The notes below the pieces were generated by a model. It did no database searches, was not told where the DNA came from, and worked only from the letters and a program-made list of their open reading frames with translations. The position numbers and the translations under genes were made by a program. From positions 1 through 46,172 of the forward strand of contig JAAWJJ010000021.1 in the NCBI GenBank assembly GCA_022796875.1: 46,172 bases of DNA, written 5' to 3'. The stretch comes from Eubacterium sp. Its GTDB lineage: Bacteria > Bacillota > Clostridia > Lachnospirales > Lachnospiraceae. This document shows positions 26,356-33,240 of the stretch, piece after piece (position 1 is the first letter of the stretch; the number at the start of each line of letters is the position of its first letter).

Positions 26356-26390
26356 TTATTCCTGATGCGATACATCAGTCAGGTTCAGAT
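26356..26390 (-). pseudogene. Possible remnant of a permease 3' end
   Basis: 46 bases beyond the permease stop, a minus-strand stretch reads LNLTDVSHQE then stop, resembling the permease end LNPIDALRHE then stop; 22 of 33 bases agree, with identical blocks at both ends. It may be the relic of a deleted tandem permease copy or a chance resemblance. Confidence 0.3.
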
Positions 26391-26401
26391 AATGCGTACC
26401 T

Positions 26402-27655
26402 TTATTCATGGCGCAGCGCGTCGATCGGGTTCAGGTTTGCTGCTTTGTAAGACGGAAGCATCCCGAATACGATTCCGATTACCATGGAAAACGCGACTGC
26501 CGCAATCACAGACGGTACACTGATAGCCACCGGAGTGTCGCTGAGCCTGGAGATCACTTCTGCAAGAACAATACCGACCACGACGCCAATCACTCCGCCC
26601 ATACTGGTCAGTACGGCTGCTTCTGTCAGAAATTGCGCCAGAATCCGGTTTTTCCGCGCGCCGATCGCCTTTTTCAAACCGATTTCCTGCGTACGTTCCG
26701 TTACGGATACCAGCATAATATTCATAACTCCGATACCTCCGACAATCAGGGAAATTCCGGCAATCCAGATCAGCATCATATTTGTGGAAGAACTTAAATT
26801 CTGTATATCCCTGGCCTGTTCCAACAAATCTTCCGCTTTATATTTAATCGTCGTATCTTCCACGTTAAGATTCTGGTTCAAAATTTCTGCCGCCGCTTTT
26901 CCGGCAGTCGTCATCGATGCCGTATCTTCCGTCTGCAATACCAGATTCTGCGGCTCGTCATACCGATAAACGATCGGCCAGGCCGCTTCCGTAATAAAAA
27001 CTTTTCCGCTGCTGTCCGTCTGGTAAGTTTCGTAATCCTCCATAGAATTGATGACCGGCTCAAACTTCATGCTTTCTTCCACTTCACCGATCACGACAAA
27101 CGGTTCCCCGCTGATCTCAATTGTTTTTCCCAGAGCATCTTCTCCCTGGAACAATGATTTGGCCGCGTCGGTATCCACAACCGCCACTTTCCGGTAATTC
27201 GTATAATCGCTTCCTGTGAATCCCCTGCCGGATACGATACGGTAACTGCAGCTGTCAAAATACTCCTCTCCGATTCCCATCATAATACCTCCGGAAAGCG
27301 CATTATTCAAATAATATACGCCGTCATATACCTGCCTCGTCCGGTATAAAGCCGCGGATCTTACATTTGCAATATCCTGTACCTGCTTCAGCGTAGCTGC
27401 CTGAATGACCGGGACACCGTCCGGAATACCGTTATACTCTATTTCATAACTGTTGTCACCCTGGAACAACTGGACTTTTACTTCGTTATTCCCGGAACCG
27501 ATCAGGTTCTTCTCGATCTGTTCATTCGTCCCTTTAATTGTAGATACTATCGCAATAATTGCGGCAATACCGATAATAATTCCGAGCATTGTCAGAAAGG
27601 AACGCATTTTATGGCTCCAGATGCCCTGAAATGCCAAACGGATATTTTCTACCAT
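26402..27655 (-). CDS. ABC transporter permease, MacB type
   Basis: A 417-residue MacB-like permease with one N-terminal helix (RSFLTMLGIIIGIAAIIAIV, ~20-40), a large extracytoplasmic domain and three C-terminal helices (ISLIVGGIGVMNIMLVSVTE; AVLTSMGGVIGVVVGIVLAE; VAFSMVIGIVFGMLPSY). The C-terminus LNPIDALRHE is the family end. Such permeases do not move substrate through a channel but transmit ATPase motion to an adaptor, exporting peptides or drugs or relaying signals. Its ATG (27653-27655) overlaps the end of the adaptor 2 frame, so it is translated in coupling. Partners are the ATPase at 29267 and two adaptors. Confidence 0.93.
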   Translation of the reverse strand: MVENIRLAFQGIWSHKMRSFLTMLGIIIGIAAIIAIVSTIKGTNEQIEKNLIGSGNNEVKVQLFQGDNSYEIEYNGIPDGVPVIQAATLKQVQDIANVRSAALYRTRQVYDGVYYLNNALSGGIMMGIGEEYFDSCSYRIVSGRGFTGSDYTNYRKVAVVDTDAAKSLFQGEDALGKTIEISGEPFVVIGEVEESMKFEPVINSMEDYETYQTDSSGKVFITEAAWPIVYRYDEPQNLVLQTEDTASMTTAGKAAAEILNQNLNVEDTTIKYKAEDLLEQARDIQNLSSSTNMMLIWIAGISLIVGGIGVMNIMLVSVTERTQEIGLKKAIGARKNRILAQFLTEAAVLTSMGGVIGVVVGIVLAEVISRLSDTPVAISVPSVIAAVAFSMVIGIVFGMLPSYKAANLNPIDALRHE

Positions 27656-29274
27656 TCTTCCAATCCTCCCATTCCGTCATCCTGCGATACCGCCATACCC
27701 TCTTTTGCTCCGTTACCATAAGGAAATGCGATTCTGTCGTCTTCGCTCAGACCTTTTTTTATCTCGATTGCTTCCCCGTATATAATCTTTCCGGTTTCTA
27801 CGTACTGTTTTACCAATACGCCGTCTTTTTCTTTCATAACGTAAGAATTGCCGTTTTCTTCCCGCACGTACGCTTTTTCCAGATAAATACCAGCGTTTTC
27901 TTCCCCTCCTGTCGTCAGAGCAAGATCCAGATACTCACCGTTTACCAAGCCTTCCGTATCCTCGATATACGCCGTATAATCATAATAAGATACGTTCGGA
28001 TTCCCAGCTCCGCTATAGGAATTGTTTGTTGACGGATATTCCGAAATTTCGGTAATTTTCGCTTCAAACGTCTTGTTGGATTCCCAGGATGTCGCTCTTA
28101 CCGTCTGGCCTGGTTTAACTTCCCCAAGCATTAATTCGCTGATACTGCCTCTAACGAAAAGACCCTCGGATCCGGTAATTTGAATCAGCGGAACGCCCTC
28201 GCTCCTTGCCGTTTCTTCGTCATTGATCTTTGACACCACACCGTCAAATTTTGCCGTTACTGTTCCCGACTCAATTTTTTCTACCATTTGGGACAATTCC
28301 AATTCTGCTTTACGCCTGTCAAAATCAAGTCTTGTAAGCTTTTCTTCCGAATCGGCAATCGCCTCTGCAAGCTCCTGCGCCGTATATGTTATGACACCCG
28401 GCTCCTCCTCCAGATCCTGAAAAGGATCCTCCGGTTCCGGTTCGGGTTCCGGCTCGGGTTCCGGTTCCGGTTCCACGACAATGATTTCCTGTCTTGTCTT
28501 AATTGCCCAACGAGCGTTTTCATCGGATATCTGAGGCAGCGACTTTCCGTTTACCTCCCAGGAATAAATCACCTTTCCGTCTTTTTTGTTTCCTTTATGC
28601 ACCTCGAAAATTGCTGTATATTCTTTTTCCGCCAGATAATTGAAATAGCTGCCCATGACAAACGCATCTTTTGTGCACAGGAAACGGAACGGATCTTCTG
28701 CAGAACCGTCACCCTCAAAAGCTTTTGCCGTATCGGTGATATACTGATACGCATCCCCCGATTTTTCATCAATTCCGGCTAGCGGATCTTCCGGTTCTGG
28801 TTCCGGTTCTGGCTCCGGTTCTGGTTCTGGTTCCGGCTCTGGCTCCGGAACAGGATCCGGTTCCGGTTCTACCGGTACGGTCGTCCGCAGCTTCTCAAGA
28901 TTTTTCTGTTCTATCGCAATATCGTTCAAAATCTGCTGTATTCCAAGCTGTTTGATCTCCAACTGCAGTTCTTCCCCCGTCATATCAAAAGACAGGAGCG
29001 GAGTTCCTTTCGTAACCGCCTGTCCCTCCTCGACAAGTACTTCTTTTATAACATCCCCGTCAGCAAGAGTCACTTCCTGCGAACTGTCGTTTGTCACCAT
29101 TCCGGAGCTTGTCATTTCATCTCCCCAGTATCCCCAGTTTAAGTCAGATACAGAAGCGACTTCGACTTCTTTGCTTCCGTTCTTCATTTTTCCCCAGGCA
29201 TATCTGCCGCCAAATACGGCCGCTACGACAATAGCCGCAACAATAATAATTGGCAGAATCCTTTTTTTAAACAT
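27649..29274 (-). CDS. Membrane-fusion adaptor with Pro-Glu spacers and inserted domain (adaptor 2)
   Basis: A MacA/HlyD-like adaptor of 541 residues for the adjacent MacB-type permease. The ATG at 29272-29274 is chosen because GGAGGTG precedes it; the longer frame adds only 15 residues. A signal-anchor (RILPIIIVAAIVVAAVFGG) is followed by a barrel-sandwich half (LADGDVIKEVLVEEGQAVTKG). The helical hairpin is then interrupted by two Pro-Glu tracts, ~136-162 and ~268-282, enclosing a ~100-residue globular segment with SAEDPFRFLCTKDAFVMG and YTAIFEVHKGN. The second barrel half (VTAKFDGVVSKINDEE) and C-terminal beta domains follow. The start overlaps the ATPase stop; the 3' end overlaps the permease start. 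Confidence 0.88.
   Translation of the reverse strand: MFKKRILPIIIVAAIVVAAVFGGRYAWGKMKNGSKEVEVASVSDLNWGYWGDEMTSSGMVTNDSSQEVTLADGDVIKEVLVEEGQAVTKGTPLLSFDMTGEELQLEIKQLGIQQILNDIAIEQKNLEKLRTTVPVEPEPDPVPEPEPEPEPEPEPEPEPEPEDPLAGIDEKSGDAYQYITDTAKAFEGDGSAEDPFRFLCTKDAFVMGSYFNYLAEKEYTAIFEVHKGNKKDGKVIYSWEVNGKSLPQISDENARWAIKTRQEIIVVEPEPEPEPEPEPEPEDPFQDLEEEPGVITYTAQELAEAIADSEEKLTRLDFDRRKAELELSQMVEKIESGTVTAKFDGVVSKINDEETARSEGVPLIQITGSEGLFVRGSISELMLGEVKPGQTVRATSWESNKTFEAKITEISEYPSTNNSYSGAGNPNVSYYDYTAYIEDTEGLVNGEYLDLALTTGGEENAGIYLEKAYVREENGNSYVMKEKDGVLVKQYVETGKIIYGEAIEIKKGLSEDDRIAFPYGNGAKEGMAVSQDDGMGGLEEW
28427..28876 (-). repeat. Two Pro-Glu coding repeat tracts
   Basis: Simple repeats of a GGTTCC/GGCTCC hexamer (plus strand) at about 28430-28475 and 28788-28870 code for alternating Pro-Glu. 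The arms flank the extra domain of adaptor 2. Such short repeats are prone to length change by slippage. Confidence 0.85.
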
Positions 29275-29962
29275 CAGACACCTCCGCTTCCTCATTATCC
29301 GTATAAAGCTCACCGTCAATGATACGAATCACCCGTTTGGCATTTGATGCAATCTTCGCATCATGAGTAATCATAACGATCGTCACGCCTTCTTCATTCA
29401 GTTTTTGGAACAGTTCCATCAACTGTTCTCCGGATTTGGAATCCAAAGCTCCCGTCGGCTCATCCGCAAGCAGCAGCTTCGGATTATTGACCAATGCCCT
29501 TGCAATCGCCACCCTTTGTTTTTGTCCTCCGGATAACTGTGTCGGTTTAAATGTCACACGTTCTGCCAGGCCTACCCTTTCCAGAGCCGTCGTTGCCATC
29601 TGTACTCTTTCTTTCTTCTGTATTCCCGCATAGCTGAGCGGCAGCATCACATTTTCCAAAGCCGTCTGGCGCGGCAGCAAATGAAAACTCTGGAATACAA
29701 ATCCGATCTTTTGCAGTCTGAGATCCGATAACTCCCTGTCTTTCTTTTTTAATACGTCTTCTTCTTCTAAAAGGAACTCTCCTTTTGTCGGCAAATCCAG
29801 ACATCCGATAATATTCATCAATGTCGTTTTCCCGGAGCCTGACGGCCCCATAATTGCCACATATTCTCCGTCTTCCACCTGCAAAGATACGTCTTTCAGT
29901 ACCGGAACCACCAGTTTATCCTGTTGATAATCTTTGTAGATATGATTTAATTCCAAAATCAC
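29267..29962 (-). CDS. ABC transporter ATP-binding protein, MacB/LolD type
   Basis: The 231-residue ATPase of the MacB-like cassette. Motifs in order: Walker A GPSGSGKTTLMN (~39), Q-loop GFVFQSFHLLPRQTALENV, signature LSGGQKQRVAIARAL, Walker B LLLADEPTGALDSKSG and H-loop IVMITHDAKIA. The start is GTG at 29960-29962 with GGGGGT seven bases before. It begins 12 bases after adaptor 1 and its TAA overlaps the adaptor 2 ATG, so the cassette is translated in step. Family assignment to the LolD/MacB/FtsE subgroup follows from the sequence; export substrate is unknown. Confidence 0.95.
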   Translation of the reverse strand: MILELNHIYKDYQQDKLVVPVLKDVSLQVEDGEYVAIMGPSGSGKTTLMNIIGCLDLPTKGEFLLEEEDVLKKKDRELSDLRLQKIGFVFQSFHLLPRQTALENVMLPLSYAGIQKKERVQMATTALERVGLAERVTFKPTQLSGGQKQRVAIARALVNNPKLLLADEPTGALDSKSGEQLMELFQKLNEEGVTIVMITHDAKIASNAKRVIRIIDGELYTDNEEAEVSDV

Positions 29963-29974
29963 GCCCGGTACCCC

Positions 29975-30078
29975 CTATTCTTCGATAAATTCACCGCCGT
30001 CTGTCATTCCGCCGCCGTCTGTCATTCCGCCGTCGTCAATTAATTCACCGCCGTCTGTCATTCCACCGTCGTCGATTC
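29975..30078 (-). repeat. In-frame repeats at the 3' end of adaptor 1
   Basis: The plus strand repeats CCGCCGTCTGTCATTCC-like units, coding for GGMTDGG and DDGG blocks up to the stop. A separate degenerate repeat at about 30395-30535 codes for the APAVTE/SGMEE insert of the same protein. Confidence 0.8.
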
Positions 30079-31516
30079 CCATACCGTCAGAATAATCGCT
30101 TTCAGTTTCAGATGAATACATCGGTGAATCATAATCCACTTCTTCCAAATCCGTAACCGTAGACACGCCTTCATACAAAGCTTCCATCGGCCATGCAATA
30201 TAATCCTCTTCCGTTAATCCTGACAGAACCTCATATTTATCCAGATTCGCGTCGTATTCTCCCAGTACCACCGTGCGTTTCTCCAGACGTCCGGTATCAT
30301 TATTTCTGGCCCATACATACGCTGATACGCCGGTCATATTTTTGTTTTCCGCGTTGTCACTTATCATGGTCATAGCTTCTGAGCCGCTTACTGCGCCTTC
30401 CGTCACCGCCGGCGCTTCTTCCATGCCGCTCACCATGCTTTCTGTCACTGCCGGCGCAGTTTCCATAAGCGGCATTTCTTCCATGCCGCTGATATCACCT
30501 TCTGTCATTGCCGGCGCCGCTTCGGCGCCTTCCATAACAATGTAGCTGCTAAGCAGCCATATACCGTCTTTCTTTTGATTCTGTCCGTTATCCAGTTCCA
30601 TATACACATGCTGTCCCAGCATCAGGCCGTCTGCTGAATCCAGCGTTACATAAAACGGGTATTTAGAGGACGAAGTAACGTCCGAATCGGAACTTGACAC
30701 ATACTCCATGTTTGAATTGGAATTTTCTGCATTATCGCGGTCAATTTTATTTAATTTTCCGGTCCAGGTCTGGCTTTCATCCACACGAGAATAGATAATA
30801 ACCGACGTTCCTTCCGTCAAATCCCAAATATTCTGCTCATTGACCAATCCTTTTACACGGTAATCCCCTACCGCGAGTATTGATATATAAGGACTCGGGT
30901 TCCCATAATTATCAGTGCCCTCTTCGTTAATGCTTTTTATAACGCCTGCAATTTTGCTGACAACGGTTGCCTCGTTGATCGTTTTCTGCAGTTCTTCAAT
31001 CTGAGTTTCCGAACTCCTGATTGAATATTCGGATTCTTTAATAGACGCCTGAATACTCTGGATCTCCGTCATATAATTAAACTTTTCATCTTCGGATACG
31101 GCATCCATCTGCTGCCGCAGAGAGGAGATCTGGCTGTTATAATTACTGATCTCATTTCTTGTCTGTTCCAGGCTTAACTGTTCCGATGCAAGCTGGTCTT
31201 CCGTTTCTTTCGTTTCGTAAACAAACAACGGCGTGCCTGCTTCAATCACATCTCCTACCGCGACGAAAAGTTCTTTCACTTCTCTGTCCTGGCTCTTTTG
31301 TATCTCTTCCTTTTCCTGCGACTCTACCACGCCGGCATAACGGTTCTGCACTCCGGCAGAGTCATTGACCAGGTTGGACACTTTTTCTACATAAACTTTA
31401 TCTTTACTGCTTCCGCCTGCCACGCCGCCGGTCATAAAATACCAGACACCTGCCGCGCATGCTGCCGCAGCAGCGACCACAATGATAATAATAATCAGAA
31501 TTTTTTTCTTCTTCAA
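29975..31516 (-). CDS. Membrane-fusion adaptor with repetitive C-terminal part (adaptor 1)
   Basis: First gene of the MacAB-like cassette, 513 residues with start TTG at 31514-31516, which follows GAAGGAGGAAAG and directly precedes the membrane anchor KKKKILIIIIIVVAAAAACA; the longer frame lacks a ribosome-binding site. A HlyD-like barrel half (KELFVAVGDVIEAGTPLFVY), a coiled-coil hairpin (~105-190), the second barrel half and beta domains are seen. Residues ~340-400 are a low-complexity insert rich in Ala, Met, Glu (APAVTEGAVSG repeats), and the C-terminus has repeats of DDGGMTDGG. Two adaptors for one ATPase and one permease is unusual. Whether both act together or alternatively is not shown. 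Confidence 0.85.
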   Translation of the reverse strand: MKKKKILIIIIIVVAAAAACAAGVWYFMTGGVAGGSSKDKVYVEKVSNLVNDSAGVQNRYAGVVESQEKEEIQKSQDREVKELFVAVGDVIEAGTPLFVYETKETEDQLASEQLSLEQTRNEISNYNSQISSLRQQMDAVSEDEKFNYMTEIQSIQASIKESEYSIRSSETQIEELQKTINEATVVSKIAGVIKSINEEGTDNYGNPSPYISILAVGDYRVKGLVNEQNIWDLTEGTSVIIYSRVDESQTWTGKLNKIDRDNAENSNSNMEYVSSSDSDVTSSSKYPFYVTLDSADGLMLGQHVYMELDNGQNQKKDGIWLLSSYIVMEGAEAAPAMTEGDISGMEEMPLMETAPAVTESMVSGMEEAPAVTEGAVSGSEAMTMISDNAENKNMTGVSAYVWARNNDTGRLEKRTVVLGEYDANLDKYEVLSGLTEEDYIAWPMEALYEGVSTVTDLEEVDYDSPMYSSETESDYSDGMGIDDGGMTDGGELIDDGGMTDGGGMTDGGEFIEE

Positions 31517-31617
31517 AGCCTTTTCTTTCCTCCTTCTACAGCGGCATTTCAGGTGTTCTTTTCCGGCAAAACACACGATCTTTCGGCTTATTGCCTGATC
31601 TTCCGCAAACCGCCTGA

Positions 31618-32865
31618 TTATTTTCCGCCGGACAAAAGCGGGTATCGATCTGTCATCCCTTTCACCATTCCTTTTACGTCTTCTGCCGCCGCATCGCCCT
31701 CTTTGACCATGCGGGCGATTGCTTCCGCAACCACATCCATATCCTCTTCTTTCATCCCACGCGTCGTTACCGCCGGAGTCCCCAGACGGACACCGCTAGT
31801 AACGAACGGAGAACGCGGATCGTTCGGAATCGTATTTTTATTGCAGGTAATATTGACAGAATCCAGCATTTTTTCCAGTTCTTTGCCGGTTACGTCATAT
31901 TTCCTGAGGTCAATTAACATCAAATGGTTGTCCGTTCCTCCGGACACAATCTGGATGTCCCTTTTCATCAATCCGCCGCATAACGCCTGCGCATTTTTTA
32001 TGACCTGTTTCTGATATTCTTTAAAACTCTCGCCCAGCGCTTCTTTCAGGCAGACTGCTTTTGCCGCGATCACATGCATCAAAGGGCCGCCCTGTATTCC
32101 CGGGAAAATCGCTTTATTAAAATTGTATTTTTCAGCCGCCTCTTTATTTGCCAGAATCATGCCGCCTCTTGGGCCGCGCAGCGTTTTGTGCGTCGTCGTC
32201 GTTACCACGTCCGCATACGGGATCGGCGACGGATGAAGACCTGCCGCTACAAGACCGGCAATATGCGCCATATCTACCATCAGGACGGCGCCGCATGCAT
32301 CTGCAATTTCCCGGAACTTTTTAAAATCAATCGTTCTGGCATAAGCGCTTGCGCCTGCAATAATCATTTTCGGCCGACAGTCCAACGCAATTTTTTTCAC
32401 TTCGTCATAATCAATAAACCCGTCGTCATTCACTCCGTAAGGAACAATATGGAAATAAGAACCGGAAAAATTGACCGGGCTGCCATGTGTCAGATGCCCG
32501 CCGTGATCCAGATTCATTCCCATCACGGTATCCTGCGGTTTTAAAATTGCAAACTGTACCGCCATATTCGCCTGTGCGCCGGAATGTGGCTGAACGTTTG
32601 CATAATCGCAGCCAAACAACTCTTTTGCACGGTCTATCGCCAGCTTTTCCACCACGTCCACATACTGGCAGCCGCCGTAATATCTTTTTCCCGGATACCC
32701 TTCGGCATATTTATTTGTCATAATGCTTCCCGTTGTTTCCATAACTGCAGGACTCACCCAGTTTTCTGACGCAATTAGTTCAATGTGATCGTTCTGCCTG
32801 TTCATTTCGGCTTCTATGGCCTCTGCTACTGCCGCGTCGGTATTTCGAATCATGTTTATATCCAT
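31618..32865 (-). CDS. glyA: Serine hydroxymethyltransferase
   Basis: This PLP enzyme interconverts serine and glycine while loading one-carbon units on tetrahydrofolate. The 415 residues fit the family. Motifs: [20 protein letters not shown] near the start, [30 protein letters not shown], the PLP-binding lysine in [17 protein letters not shown] (~225) and [15 protein letters not shown] near the end. GAGGAG precedes the ATG. Its own promoter lies 45-75 bases upstream; the leader of about 40 bases is too short for a glycine or THF riboswitch. Downstream, adaptor 1 follows on the same strand after about 100 bases. Confidence 0.98.
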   Translation of the reverse strand: MDINMIRNTDAAVAEAIEAEMNRQNDHIELIASENWVSPAVMETTGSIMTNKYAEGYPGKRYYGGCQYVDVVEKLAIDRAKELFGCDYANVQPHSGAQANMAVQFAILKPQDTVMGMNLDHGGHLTHGSPVNFSGSYFHIVPYGVNDDGFIDYDEVKKIALDCRPKMIIAGASAYARTIDFKKFREIADACGAVLMVDMAHIAGLVAAGLHPSPIPYADVVTTTTHKTLRGPRGGMILANKEAAEKYNFNKAIFPGIQGGPLMHVIAAKAVCLKEALGESFKEYQKQVIKNAQALCGGLMKRDIQIVSGGTDNHLMLIDLRKYDVTGKELEKMLDSVNITCNKNTIPNDPRSPFVTSGVRLGTPAVTTRGMKEEDMDVVAEAIARMVKEGDAAAEDVKGMVKGMTDRYPLLSGGK

Positions 32866-32909
32866 TTTTTCTCCTCTTTTCTGTTATTTACCCAATTTTT
32901 TACTATTGC

Positions 32910-32938
32910 ATTATATCTGACTTTAAATTTCTTTTCAA
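32910..32938 (-). promoter_or_regulatory. glyA promoter
   Basis: On the minus strand TTGAAA (32933-32938), a 17-base spacer and TATAAT (32910-32915). The start of glyA is 45 bases downstream of the -10. Confidence 0.75.
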
Positions 32939-33020
32939 TATACGTCAAATATTTTTCATATTTTATTTTCCATATTAAAAGAAAATTAAGAAACCCTTCA
33001 AAAAAATAAGAATTATTTCA

Positions 33021-33049
33021 TTGACATTTTTTTCAAAAAGGACTATTAT
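33021..33049 (+). promoter_or_regulatory. Consensus promoter of the LTA-synthase-like gene
   Basis: TTGACA (33021-33026), a 17-base spacer and TATTAT (33044-33049). It gives a leader of about 185 bases to the start codon at 33241. Confidence 0.8.
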
Positions 33050-33055
33050 CACAAC

Positions 33056-33240
33056 AATTTCGATAAAAACATACCAAGGAAATATACCGTTACACAACCA
33101 TTATAATTGTTTGTAGCATCAAATATGCAATTTGTAAATATAGTTAATGTATAAATAAGTCAGTATAAATAAGTTAGTGTAATCTAAATCAGTGTATATC
33201 ATGAACAAAAGTTTATTTTTATTTTGGAGGTGCGTTACAG
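33056..33240 (+). other. Long AT-rich leader of the LTA-synthase-like gene
   Basis: No ORF of note. It has short direct repeats around 33150-33200 (GTATAAATAAG and GTATAAATAAG, then TTAGTGTAA and CAGTGTATA) and ends with TTGGAGGTG, a strong ribosome-binding site. No known riboswitch pattern was recognised. The rest of the glyA gap (32939-33020) is A/T-rich with no visible feature. Confidence 0.5.

Noticed and set aside
28427..28876. CRISPR-like or other regular array at the Pro-Glu repeats
   Set aside because: The repeats are in-frame hexamer codon repeats within a coding sequence without spacers.
32866..32909. Glycine or THF riboswitch before glyA
   Set aside because: The leader after the -10 is about 40 bases and lacks any known riboswitch pattern.
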